Assembly (NCBI GenBank): GCA_017983515.1
Contig: JAGOBF010000014.1
Span: forward strand, 1 to 64,000
Direction: 5' to 3'
DNA from: Promineifilum sp.
GTDB lineage: Bacteria; Chloroflexota; Anaerolineae; Promineifilales; Promineifilaceae
DNA length: 64,000 bases
In this document: positions 9,300 through 17,677 of the stretch, piece by piece
How the letters are laid out: every line of letters starts with the position of its first letter
Numbering within the stretch: the first letter of the stretch is position 1
Translations under genes and position numbers: made by a program
Notes under the pieces: generated by a model
What the model was told of the DNA's origin: nothing
What the model saw: the letters and a program-made list of their open reading frames with translations, nothing else
Databases searched by the model: none

Positions 9300-10253
9300 C
9301 TAGATAGAGCCGACAAACGTGTGACCCACCAGCCCATCCTCACGAGCAAAAGCCCCCATCAGCCACACCCGGCGAATGGTTAGAAACGGGCCGACGGCGG
9401 CATGCTCCTTGTCGGTCAGGGGACGGACGGAGAAATAGCCGGCGAAGAACGCCTCGGCGCGCTCGGCCGGGGCGTGCATCAGGTTGCCGTTAGACAGGAA
9501 GGCGGCCACATCGTAAGCGCGCCAGCCAGGGCCGCACAGATCGAAGTTGAAGAAGGTCGGCCGGTCGGTCTCGTCGAAGAACACACTGCTCTGGTGAAAG
9601 TCGCCGCCGATTGGCCCCCAGCCGTCGGTCGGGAAATGCTCCAGTAATCCGGCCAACTCGTCGCGCGCTTCTTCAGCCGCGGCCGTCACCAGGTCCAGGT
9701 TGGCGACGCGGTCATCCGTCCAGGTGCGATTGATGCGTTCCAGCGGCCGGTCGAGCAGATACGTCAGGTCGATTGCTTTGCGAGCGTGGGGTGTGGTGAA
9801 ATCGTTCGAGATCACGTGAATGCGGGCCATCGTTTCGCCCATCGTATAGAGCTGCTCGGGGTCTTTCAGCGACATCGGATCACCGTAGGCCAACGAAAAC
9901 AGCGCGTAATAGCGCGGCCCTTCCGGCGCGTCGAGCCGGCCGACATGGCCACCGTCGCGGCGACGGATGGGATAAGAGACGGGCAGCTCGTGGCCTTTCA
10001 GGAAGTTGAGCCAGTCCATCTCGTAGAGGTAATCTGACTCGACCTTCCGAAAGCGGTCGCCTTGTTGGTAGAGGCGAAAGGCGTACTGTTGGCCGTCGCC
10101 GGCTGTTACCAAATAATGATCGTTGTCCTGGGTACGCAGCAACTTGCTGAACAGCTTGGCGCTGACCGGCGGCGGGCAGTCATATTCCGCGGCGACGATC
10201 TCGGCCACGGATGCCGCGGAGATAAAGGAACGGGCGATGCGGATGGGTGTCAT
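9300..10253 (-). CDS. Aminoglycoside phosphotransferase-fold protein with degraded catalytic motifs
   Basis: 317 residues with the APH/homoserine-kinase-II fold: an N-lobe with a conserved beta pattern (YAFRLYQQGD), then a catalytic loop and a YDVAAFL helix. The loop reads GGDFHQSS (Asp218), where active members have HGDxHxxN, so the Mg-binding Asn is Ser223. The metal-binding Asp of the next strand (usually hhDFDDCG) is Asn236 in FFNFDLCG. Loss of both metal ligands suggests a pseudokinase or an unusual enzyme. It precedes the carboxylase alpha gene on the same strand and follows the acyl-CoA dehydrogenase gene by 79 bp, so it may belong to that catabolic group. The natural substrate of the family group is unknown. 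Confidence 0.7.
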   Translation of the reverse strand: MTPIRIARSFISAASVAEIVAAEYDCPPPVSAKLFSKLLRTQDNDHYLVTAGDGQQYAFRLYQQGDRFRKVESDYLYEMDWLNFLKGHELPVSYPIRRRDGGHVGRLDAPEGPRYYALFSLAYGDPMSLKDPEQLYTMGETMARIHVISNDFTTPHARKAIDLTYLLDRPLERINRTWTDDRVANLDLVTAAAEEARDELAGLLEHFPTDGWGPIGGDFHQSSVFFDETDRPTFFNFDLCGPGWRAYDVAAFLSNGNLMHAPAERAEAFFAGYFSVRPLTDKEHAAVGPFLTIRRVWLMGAFAREDGLVGHTFVGSI

Positions 10254-10332
10254 GGCAAACTCCAGTAGGGACTTGTCGTCAGTAGGCAGTGGTCCGGGCG
10301 CGCCTTTCTGAACTCATATTTCGTAGCTCTCA

Positions 10333-11487
10333 TCACTTGGGCAAGATATTCTCATATTTGGCGATGATGCCCAACATAATCTCATCCGCGCCGCCGCCGA
10401 TGGACAGTAGGCGCGCATCGCGGAAGTAGCGGGCCATAGGGTACTCCTCGACGTAGCCCATGCCGCCGTGGAACTGGAGACAGGTATCGGCCACCTCGCG
10501 CGCCAGCCGGCCGGCCTTCAGCTTGGCCATTGATACCTCTTTGGTCAGATCTTCCCCGGCGATCAGCAGGCGCACACAATGATAGTTGAGCTGTCGCAAC
10601 GCCTCGATCTCTGTCAGCAGTTCGGCCAGCCGGAAGTGGATGTACTGGTTGTCGATAAGCGGCCGGCCGAACGCTTGCCGCCCGCGCGTGTATTCGATGG
10701 TCATGCGGATGATCTTCTCCATCCCGGCCGTGCTCATCAACGATCCCGCCAGCCGCTCCTTCTGGAACTGTTTCATCTGCAGGATGAAGCCCGCCCCTTC
10801 CTCGCCGATGCGATTGGCCTGGGGCACGCGCACGTCCTCGAAGGTCAAAATGGCCGTGTCGCTGGCGTGGTTGCCCAGCTTCTCCAGCTTGCGGCTGACG
10901 CTGAAGCCGGGCGTGTTGGTCGGCACGACGATCAGCGACATACCGCGAAAGCCGCGCTCGCCGCCGGTGCGGGCCAGCAGGGTGATGAAGTCGGCCTGCG
11001 TGCCGTTGGTGATCCACATCTTGGCCCCATTGATGATGTAGTCGTTGCCGTCGACTACGGCGCGGGTGCGGATGGCGGCCACGTCGGAACCGGCGTCCGG
11101 CTCGCTGACGCCGATAGCCGACACCATCTCTCCGGAGATGGCCGGAACGAGGAAGCGGTGCTTCAGTTCTTCGCTGCCGAACTCGGCCAGGGCCGGCGTC
11201 GCCATGTCGGTGTGGACGGCGATACCCATTGGCACGGCCGCGCAGTCGGCTCGCCCCACTTCTTCGAGCATCACGACGTTGTACCAATAATCGACCCCGC
11301 CGCCGCCGTATGCCTCCGGGTAGCTGAGGCCCAGCAGACCCAAATCGCCCATCCGCTTGAGAAGTTGGTGGGCGGGCCAGAGGCGGGCCGCCTCCCACTC
11401 TTCTACGTGGGGATTGATTTCCGACTCGACGAAGCGACGCACGGTCTGCCGGAACGCCTCATGTTCGGGCGTGAAATAGGAAAACAT
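10333..11487 (-). CDS. Acyl-CoA dehydrogenase (isovaleryl/long-chain type active site)
   Basis: 384 residues, the normal size. FAD and substrate motifs are present: GVSEPDAGSDVAAI, MWITNGTQADF, YTRGRQAFGRPL, FHGGMGYVEEYPMARYFRDAR. At the place where medium-chain enzymes carry the catalytic Glu, this protein reads SIGGGADEIM without Glu. Instead a Glu is found in FQKERLAGS, matching the LERLVLAGG helix that carries the base in isovaleryl-CoA dehydrogenase. This points to oxidation of a branched or long acyl-CoA. An AGGAG lies seven bases before the ATG. Upstream is the F420-type oxidoreductase (54 bp away), downstream the APH-fold protein, all on the minus strand. Confidence 0.88.
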   Translation of the reverse strand: MFSYFTPEHEAFRQTVRRFVESEINPHVEEWEAARLWPAHQLLKRMGDLGLLGLSYPEAYGGGGVDYWYNVVMLEEVGRADCAAVPMGIAVHTDMATPALAEFGSEELKHRFLVPAISGEMVSAIGVSEPDAGSDVAAIRTRAVVDGNDYIINGAKMWITNGTQADFITLLARTGGERGFRGMSLIVVPTNTPGFSVSRKLEKLGNHASDTAILTFEDVRVPQANRIGEEGAGFILQMKQFQKERLAGSLMSTAGMEKIIRMTIEYTRGRQAFGRPLIDNQYIHFRLAELLTEIEALRQLNYHCVRLLIAGEDLTKEVSMAKLKAGRLAREVADTCLQFHGGMGYVEEYPMARYFRDARLLSIGGGADEIMLGIIAKYENILPK

Positions 11488-11541
11488 CTACTCGCTCCTG
11501 TAGCCGGGTGATAAGAGCCCGGCTGCCCCAAAGGCCCGGCT

Positions 11542-12594
11542 TTAGTCCTCGCCGGAATATTGCAGGCGGCGTTGTTCCAGTCTTTTAATCCGCTCGACGG
11601 TGTTGCGCCAGTCGGCGTCGTGGACGCCCGGCTCGAAGGGCATGTAGTAGCTGACTCGGTCCAGTAGATCGCCGTAGCGAGCATAGATGATCGCCGGCAA
11701 CTCGATCCAGTGGCCGGTAACGGCAAACGCATCTAACATCTCGTCACTGATGAGGCGGCCCATCTCGGACCATTGCCCGCCGCGGGCCAGCACGGCCAGG
11801 CTGTCGCCCACTGCTTCCCAGCCGTGGAGAGCCAGGACGGACTTGTAGGCCGGCGTGCTCATGTAGAACGAGAGTTGCTGGCGCACGTGGGCTTCGGCGG
11901 CCCGCGCCGCGGCCGGGTCGTCGGTGGGGATAACGAAGATCGATGTGTTGACCACGAAGTTGGCCCGCGTGCGGCCGCGGCGGGCCAAACCGGCCTCGAT
12001 CTCCGGCAGGGCCACCTCGCGCAGATAACGGGCGGTGTGCAACGCATGGATGTGGACGCCTTCGCAGTGGGAGCCGGCCAGGCGCAACATCTGCTCGTTG
12101 ACGGCGGCGACGTATATCGGCGGCGGCGGGTAGTCTATGGGGCCAGGATCGAAGAAAGGGGTCATCAGCGCCAGCTTGTAGAACTCCCCCACGTAGTCGA
12201 GCGGTCTCCCGTTTTGCCAACAATCCCAGAAGGCGTGGATGGCCTCGATCGTCTCGCGCATCTTCTTGATGGGCTTTTCCCACTTGACACCGAAGCGCAG
12301 GACGTTGTGGGCGCGCACCTGTGGCCCCAGACCGAGCACGAACCGGCCGCGCGAGAAGCGCTGCAAGTCCCAGGCGGTGTAGGCCAGGATGGCCGGGCTG
12401 CGCGGGAAGGCCACGGCGATGGCTGTGCCCAGGGTCATCTTGCTGGAGTGTTCGGCAGCCAGAGCGAGGTTGAGGAAGGGGTCGCTGTTAGTCTCGGCCA
12501 CCCAGAAGCCATCGAAACCCAGCGCTTCGGCCGCGGCGGCATAGGTCGCCATATTCTCAAGTTTGGGCTGCAGAAAACTGACATCGAATTTCAT
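11542..12594 (-). CDS. F420-dependent LLM-class (luciferase-like) oxidoreductase
   Basis: 350 residues with the bacterial-luciferase TIM-barrel pattern: MKFDVSFLQPKLENMATYAAAAEALGF-type N-terminus, GFDGFWVAET, AVAFPRSPAILAYTAWDLQRFSRGRF, LGLGPQVRAHN, and IYVAAVNEQMLRLAG. It belongs to the F420-using branch rather than the FMN luciferases, judging by the short insertions. It transfers hydride between F420 and an unknown substrate. A GGGGAGAG-like ribosome-binding site precedes the ATG. It is followed by the acyl-CoA dehydrogenase gene and may be co-transcribed with it. The substrate is unknown. Confidence 0.82.
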   Translation of the reverse strand: MKFDVSFLQPKLENMATYAAAAEALGFDGFWVAETNSDPFLNLALAAEHSSKMTLGTAIAVAFPRSPAILAYTAWDLQRFSRGRFVLGLGPQVRAHNVLRFGVKWEKPIKKMRETIEAIHAFWDCWQNGRPLDYVGEFYKLALMTPFFDPGPIDYPPPPIYVAAVNEQMLRLAGSHCEGVHIHALHTARYLREVALPEIEAGLARRGRTRANFVVNTSIFVIPTDDPAAARAAEAHVRQQLSFYMSTPAYKSVLALHGWEAVGDSLAVLARGGQWSEMGRLISDEMLDAFAVTGHWIELPAIIYARYGDLLDRVSYYMPFEPGVHDADWRNTVERIKRLEQRRLQYSGED

Positions 12595-12643
12595 GGCGTG
12601 GCTCTCCCCGAGGGGGCTTTCCTCTCGTCGCGCCGTGGCGCGT

Positions 12644-12769
12644 CTAGACGGCCAGGGTAAGGATGCCGGTGAGGATGGCCATCACCATGGCGATGATGCC
12701 GCAAGCGGCCAGAATGGCGATCATGATGGCCAGGGGCAGGATAATGCTCGGCGCATTTTCAGGATCCAT
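12644..12769 (-). CDS. 41-residue single-span membrane peptide
   Basis: A small ORF starting MDPENAPSIILPLAIMI and ending in hydrophobic residues (...TGILTLAV). Apart from the acidic first six residues nearly the whole chain is hydrophobic, enough for one long span or a hairpin. A TACAAT hexamer lies about 35 bases upstream. The ribosome-binding site is weak. No family is recognised. A second tiny membrane protein occurs at 46547-46666. It is supported by composition and clean boundaries only. Confidence 0.5.
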   Translation of the reverse strand: MDPENAPSIILPLAIMIAILAACGIIAMVMAILTGILTLAV

Positions 12770-12861
12770 ATAGGTGTACTCCGGTTGGTGGATTTAGCCG
12801 GATTGTACACCGAATGGGCCGGACACGAAATACGAGATACGGGTCGCCCCAGCTCAGTGTA

Positions 12862-14184
12862 TCAATTTTTCTTTAGTCTTTCGTCTTTCGTGTCTCTCAG
12901 CCATACGCTGACGTGCTCCGGCTCCATCGTCTCCTGAATCACCCGCAGCAGTTCGGCCGTCAGCTTTTCCAGGTCCGTCTCGTCGCGGGCGGTAGCGGCG
13001 AAGCCTTCCAGTACCTTGGCCGCGTCGTACTTGCGGCGGTAGAAACGGCGGTCGATCAAATCCTGTACGCTGCGGCGTAGCGGCAGAAAGAGGGCGGCGA
13101 TCAGCAGGGTCGAAAGGATCGTCGCCAGGGTCGAGTCCTGGCCGGTCAGCCGCGAGAACGCGCCCTGAAGAACGACGATGCTGGTGAAATAGACCAGGAT
13201 CAAAGACCCGGTCAGCACCGCGTAGACCAGAGTCTTGCGGACGATGACGTCGATGTCCCACAAGTGGTAGCGCAGGATAGCCCGGGTGATGGAGAGCGGC
13301 AGCAAGGCCAGGATTACCACCGTCCCGAAGATCTTGAACAAGGCCCAAGGCCCCGACCAGGTTTCATAACTCCTAAACGGCGATTGGTTATAGAATGTAG
13401 CAAACCAGAAAAGTACCAGCGACAGGCTGGTGAATACCCAGCGTATCTGCTGTCGTTCGACCGGGCCGGAGATGTGCCGGTAGCGATAGATTTGAGCCGC
13501 AAGGCTTGACACAAGCATACCGGCGACAGCGCCCACCGCCAAAAGCGCCAAAAGCGCCAATAGCGCCGACTCCCGCTGGCCCATGAACATGTTTGCGATC
13601 AAAAGGACGACCAGCAACCCCATCCCTGCCACAAGTAACCGGCGCGCCCATCTCGTGGGGAACCGTCCTGTGGGAAACACGTTCAGAAAGAAGAAGAGCG
13701 CCGGAAAGCTGATCAGGGCCAGAAGCCAGGACAAGCCAAGAATAGTATCTATTTCGCCACGGTAAGCGGTCAGGTTCGGGTCGGGCACCAAGCCGCCGAG
13801 GTTGAATACCAGGGGCAAAACCAACAATACGAGCGACGTAATCAGACCCATCAAGTCGTCGGACTTGCGCCAGAAGATGAAGACGGCCGTCAGCAGGTAG
13901 GCGGCCAGGGTGACGTAGCGCGCGGCCAGGACGATGCGTATGTAGATGGCATAATTCATCAATCCGGCCAGCGCGGCATAACCATCGGAGATGTCGTCTT
14001 CCAGCAGGAGCAGCCGCGTGCTGCGCGTGGCCAGGATGGCGAGGATGGTCAAGGTCAGAAGCGCGAGCAGCACCCACACGGCGCGGGCGGCGAACAGCCA
14101 CAGGCCGCGCAGGATAACCGGCCGGTTGGCCGCCGCAGTAGCAGAGGCGGCTTCAGGGATCTGGGGCGTCGTTGGCTCATTCAT
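12862..14184 (-). CDS. Sensor-like multi-spanning membrane protein, kinase module absent (paralog 2)
   Basis: 440 residues. A cytoplasmic N-terminus of about 25 residues is followed by roughly eight hydrophobic segments, a cytoplasmic loop QIYRYRHISGPVERQQIRW, the signature ILRYHLWDIDVIVRKTLVY, two further spans, LIDRRFYRRKYDAAKVLEGF, and a helical end QETMEPEHVSVWL. The family signature is shared with 5869-7104 and 16066-17364. Its start codon overlaps the end of the nucleoside hydrolase gene by eight bases, so the two are translationally coupled. The last residues (DTKDERLKKN) are encoded by a GTCTTTC heptamer repeat, so the tail is probably accidental. Role unknown; sensing or assembly with the neighbouring hydrolase is an inference. 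Confidence 0.65.
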   Translation of the reverse strand: MNEPTTPQIPEAASATAAANRPVILRGLWLFAARAVWVLLALLTLTILAILATRSTRLLLLEDDISDGYAALAGLMNYAIYIRIVLAARYVTLAAYLLTAVFIFWRKSDDLMGLITSLVLLVLPLVFNLGGLVPDPNLTAYRGEIDTILGLSWLLALISFPALFFFLNVFPTGRFPTRWARRLLVAGMGLLVVLLIANMFMGQRESALLALLALLAVGAVAGMLVSSLAAQIYRYRHISGPVERQQIRWVFTSLSLVLFWFATFYNQSPFRSYETWSGPWALFKIFGTVVILALLPLSITRAILRYHLWDIDVIVRKTLVYAVLTGSLILVYFTSIVVLQGAFSRLTGQDSTLATILSTLLIAALFLPLRRSVQDLIDRRFYRRKYDAAKVLEGFAATARDETDLEKLTAELLRVIQETMEPEHVSVWLRDTKDERLKKN

Positions 14185-16069
14185 GGTTCAATACCGCCAA
14201 AAATAACGCTTCGAATCGCGGCCTGTCGGCCGCTGTTGCCATTCGCACCGGGGAGCCGTCGGGTGATTCGACGGTCCGGCCGATCTCCTCCCCCTCCTCG
14301 GTCACTACGTCCAGTTTCGCCTCGCGCAAGGATACCACGTCGCTGTCCAGGGCCGCGGCCGCGGTCAGCGTATCCCACCAGTACATGCCGCCGTCGAGCC
14401 ACCACTGGTTCAGGTACATGAGATTATAGGTGAACACCGCCGGTCGTGTCAGGGCATCGACCTGCAGCCGTTTGTAGAAGCCGCGGGTGAACGGGACGTC
14501 GTTGGTGGCGTCCAGCGGGACGAGGATGATGGGCGCGCCGGAAGCCAGAACGATGTCGGCCGCCACCGGATCGGCGAAGATGTTCCACTCCGCGTACTCG
14601 TTGCTGATGCCCTCGGCCTCGTTGATGACGTTGCCCGGCGTGTCCACCGCGCCGCCCATGATGACGATCTCCTTGATCTTGCCCGCCAGCGCCGGGTCGG
14701 CCTGGAACGCCTCGGCGAGATTGGTTAGCGGACCGAGGGCGATGATGGTGATCTCATCCGGCGCGGCGGCGATCGTGTCGGCCAGCAGCTCGGCTGCGGG
14801 ACGCTCGTCCTCCTTTCGGCCGCCGGTCGTCACTTGCGCGCCATAAAGATTGTCGGCGCCTTTACGCCACTCATCTGGTGCGGGCCGGCCGCCCGGAAAA
14901 GGCTGCTCCCGGCCGCATGAAACCGGTATCTCCGGCGCAGTGGCAAGGTTGAGCAAGCCCAGGACATTATGCACGCCGTCTTCGCAGTGAACAAAGGCCA
15001 CGCCGTTGACGGTGATCGCCCGCAGGTCGACGGCCGGATGCTGCAGCAAAAAGAGAAGGGCGCTGATGTCGTCCATCCCCATGTCGGTGTCGAAGAGCAC
15101 GGGAACCGCCGCCGTTGGCACGTCGAGCGCGGCCAAATCCACAGATTGCGGCTGGTTCGTCCGCCACCACAGACCCGCGGCCGCGACGGCGATCAGCACC
15201 AACGCGGTTGTCGCCACGGTGAAGACGGGCCACGACGGCGGCTCGCCCCACAGACTTCGCCGGGCAGCCAGATATAGCCCCGATGCGAGCATTGCTAGAA
15301 GAACCTGATTGAGCATCAGAGTTAGCAGAGGCGAGAAGCCGAGGATGCCGATCAGGATAAAGAGCGGTACAGCCAGGATTGTCATCATAAAACCGGCCGT
15401 CTGTCGCCGTTGCGTGGGGCCGGCCGACCGATAACGTAGTGCCTGCCCACCGAGGGCAAGCAAAATCGTGCCGAGCAATGCGATGAGGAATACCCACCAA
15501 CCGTTCTCGATAAGGTCGACAGTGACGATGCCGGCAGCGGTTAGCAGCATGCCGATTAGTGCCGGGATACGCAACCGGGCCGGGTAGAACCGACCGTCGG
15601 GGAACAGGAAGAGCAGCGCCAGCAACGCCAACCCACCAGCGATGGCCAGGACTGTGGCAAGCCCGCCCAATAACGCGCTCCACGGAGCCGGGTAGGCGGT
15701 CACTGCGGCATTCCCGAACAAGCTGGTGGTGAAAGGCAGCGTCGTTAATGCAAGGGCGGCGATGAGCGATCCAATTCGCGGCGGTCGTGAGAGTAACAGC
15801 GCGGCCGTCGCCAGCAATAGCCCGCCCAAAGCCAGGCGGACTCCGGTGATAAGGGCCGTCAGCGACTCATACGATACGCCATTTACCGTTCGGGCGACCT
15901 CATCGAACTGCCAGTCGGCCTGGGTGGCGGCGAAGGCGGACGGGGCGAGAGCCAGCGCGACGGCGACGGCGGCAACCCAAAGGACGATCAAACCGGCGCG
16001 GGCCGTCACAAGCGGTTGAAAACGATAATCATCAGCGCTAGAGAGTGGGGACATGGGTCTTCGTGTCAC
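14177..16069 (-). CDS. Membrane-anchored nucleoside hydrolase (polytopic sensor-like domain fused to IUNH domain)
   Basis: 630 residues. The first 310 or so hold about nine hydrophobic segments, including LFLFPDGRFYPARLR and YRSAGPTQRRQT loops like those of the flanking sensor-like proteins. From residue 327 comes an inosine-uridine nucleoside hydrolase domain: DTDMGMDDISALL (Ca-binding Asp cluster), VPVSCGREQPF, ALGPLTNLAEAF, IVIMGGAVDTPGN and EYAEWNIFADPVAAD. These enzymes split nucleosides into base and ribose. With the positive-inside rule, nine spans put the hydrolase outside the cell. The late active-site His region reads GGMYWWDTLT, with Trp where many members have His. It starts at GTG 16069, overlapping the previous stop (GTGA), and overlaps the next gene by eight bases. 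The fusion is unusual. Confidence 0.8.
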   Translation of the reverse strand: MTRRPMSPLSSADDYRFQPLVTARAGLIVLWVAAVAVALALAPSAFAATQADWQFDEVARTVNGVSYESLTALITGVRLALGGLLLATAALLLSRPPRIGSLIAALALTTLPFTTSLFGNAAVTAYPAPWSALLGGLATVLAIAGGLALLALLFLFPDGRFYPARLRIPALIGMLLTAAGIVTVDLIENGWWVFLIALLGTILLALGGQALRYRSAGPTQRRQTAGFMMTILAVPLFILIGILGFSPLLTLMLNQVLLAMLASGLYLAARRSLWGEPPSWPVFTVATTALVLIAVAAAGLWWRTNQPQSVDLAALDVPTAAVPVLFDTDMGMDDISALLFLLQHPAVDLRAITVNGVAFVHCEDGVHNVLGLLNLATAPEIPVSCGREQPFPGGRPAPDEWRKGADNLYGAQVTTGGRKEDERPAAELLADTIAAAPDEITIIALGPLTNLAEAFQADPALAGKIKEIVIMGGAVDTPGNVINEAEGISNEYAEWNIFADPVAADIVLASGAPIILVPLDATNDVPFTRGFYKRLQVDALTRPAVFTYNLMYLNQWWLDGGMYWWDTLTAAAALDSDVVSLREAKLDVVTEEGEEIGRTVESPDGSPVRMATAADRPRFEALFLAVLNHE

Positions 16070-17364
16070 GTTGAATACGGGTCGGCTGTCATCGGCCGGT
16101 GATCATCAATTGGCTTCAGCCAGATCGAAACGTGCTCCGGCTCCATTGTCTGCTGGATGACGTGCACCAGCTCCGCGGTCAATTGGTCGAGGTCGGTTTC
16201 GTCGCGGGCCGTCGCGGCGAAGCCTTCCAGCACCTTGGCCGCGTCGTACTTGCGGCGGTAGAAGCGGCGGTCGATCAAATCTTGCACGCGACGGCGCAGC
16301 GGCAGGAAGAGAGCGGCGATCAGCAGGGTCGAGAGGATGGTCGCCAGCGTCGAGTCGCCGGTCATTGGCGCGAGTAAACGTTGCAGAACGATGATGCTGC
16401 CGAAATAGACGAGCGCCAGCAGGCCGGTCAGCACGGCGTAGCCGGCCGTCCGTCGAATGACCACATCGATGTCCCACAACCGGTAACGTAGCAGGGCGAT
16501 GGCAATGGCTATCGGAATAATGGTCAGACCGACGGAACCGCTGATGGCGTCTATTCGGTATGTCAGCCCGGACAATGGAAACAAGGCGACGAACAGCGTC
16601 AAACCGAAGAGGAACCACTTCGTTTGCTGCCGCTCGACCGGCCCAGAGACGCGCCAGTAGCGGTAAATCTGTGACACGAGGGCCAGCACCAGCCCCGGCA
16701 AGACCAGCACCAGGACAAAACTGGTTCGCTCGTTCAGGGCCACCACAGCTTGCCACAGCGCCGGTGGGAGTAGGCCGGCCGTGTCCAGGAGCGCGACTAT
16801 CATGAATAACGCGAAAACGCCCATTAGGATGGCGATGGGCCAGCGCGCCCAGCGCGGCACGGCCCGCCCGTCGGGGAACAGGTAGAGCCAGACCGGGAAC
16901 ATAGGCCAGACCAACGCGCCGAGATCGAGCACCAGCCGCACAACCGGCCCCAGGCTGTCGACGAGGCCGGCTACCTGGGTGGCATCCTCCATCGCCGCAG
17001 AGCCGGTCAGCAAGATAACGAAAGCCGTTAGAAGCCCAAACCAACTTCGAGGCAACCGCCAGAAGACAAGCCCGGCGACCAGATAATGAATGAATATAAT
17101 CACCAGGGAGACGGTGATGTTGGCAATCAGGAACTGTTGCAGTGACAACCCGGCCGTCGTGGCGCGAGCGGTGAAGAAGGCGTTGCCGGTGGGCGCGCCG
17201 ATTTCGAAGCTGATGTCGGGCAGAGTGCCGGTGATAACGCGGTTGTAGTAGCCCGGAAGGCTTGCCAGCGCCACGCTCAGTAACATAATGGCGTAGGCGA
17301 GCCAGACCGCGCGGGCGGCCGTCAGGAGACGATGAGGAGACGGCGGCGACATTTCTACGTTCAT
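16066..17364 (-). CDS. Sensor-like multi-spanning membrane protein, kinase module absent (paralog 3)
   Basis: 432 residues with the same plan as 5869-7104 and 12862-14184: several spans, FPDGRAVPRWARW, IYRYWRVSGPVERQQTKW, LLRYRLWDIDVVIRRTAGY, two spans, LIDRRFYRRKYDAAKVLEGFA and QQTMEPEHVSIWL. It is the first gene of a tightly coupled trio with the nucleoside hydrolase fusion and paralog 2. The trio is transcribed divergently from the secreted 5'-nucleotidase. Nothing after the helical tail resembles a kinase or receiver domain, so any signal output would need a partner. Function is not known. Confidence 0.65.
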   Translation of the reverse strand: MNVEMSPPSPHRLLTAARAVWLAYAIMLLSVALASLPGYYNRVITGTLPDISFEIGAPTGNAFFTARATTAGLSLQQFLIANITVSLVIIFIHYLVAGLVFWRLPRSWFGLLTAFVILLTGSAAMEDATQVAGLVDSLGPVVRLVLDLGALVWPMFPVWLYLFPDGRAVPRWARWPIAILMGVFALFMIVALLDTAGLLPPALWQAVVALNERTSFVLVLVLPGLVLALVSQIYRYWRVSGPVERQQTKWFLFGLTLFVALFPLSGLTYRIDAISGSVGLTIIPIAIAIALLRYRLWDIDVVIRRTAGYAVLTGLLALVYFGSIIVLQRLLAPMTGDSTLATILSTLLIAALFLPLRRRVQDLIDRRFYRRKYDAAKVLEGFAATARDETDLDQLTAELVHVIQQTMEPEHVSIWLKPIDDHRPMTADPYST

Positions 17365-17677
17365 GCAGCCAAGTATATCGATCGATCGTCTCCTAATCGT
17401 TACGAAATATAATAACTTGCGCTATAATCCGGCCTAGATCGTTACGAACCACGCTAATCGGGAAAATCGCATGAACAGGACGGTAAATTTCAGCATTCGT
17501 AAGCCGGTTTGTAAGCTTGATCTGTATGATGGGTATGGGGCAGTGTGCTCACTGCCGGCGGCCCCGACACACTAAACTGCATTACCTGATTTCTCTGGTG
17601 CCCGGATAATGAAGCGAAAGGGTATGATGGGCCGCTCATTGATCCAATTCTATTCAATCTATGTAGAGGAGAGTTAC
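17365..17677. promoter_or_regulatory. Divergent intergenic region with spaced direct repeat
   Basis: This 313-bp region separates the nucleoside-hydrolase operon from the 5'-nucleotidase gene. It holds two identical ATCGTTACGAA copies (17396-17406 and 17438-17448) exactly 42 bp apart, four helical turns, with TATAAT hexamers between them, and a GATCGATCG run near 17380. An AGAGGAGA ribosome-binding site at about 17664-17673 serves the nucleotidase. The repeats look like operator sites for a shared regulator. Confidence 0.4.

Noticed and set aside
11502..11524. Hairpin AGCCGGG/CCCGGCT upstream of the acyl-CoA dehydrogenase as a terminator
   Set aside because: The stem is only seven base pairs with no T-run, too weak to call.
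13541..13564. Nine-base repeat GCCAAAAGC as part of the heptamer family
   Set aside because: Its period is nine, it stays in frame and encodes a Leu/Ala-rich membrane segment, so codon repetition explains it.
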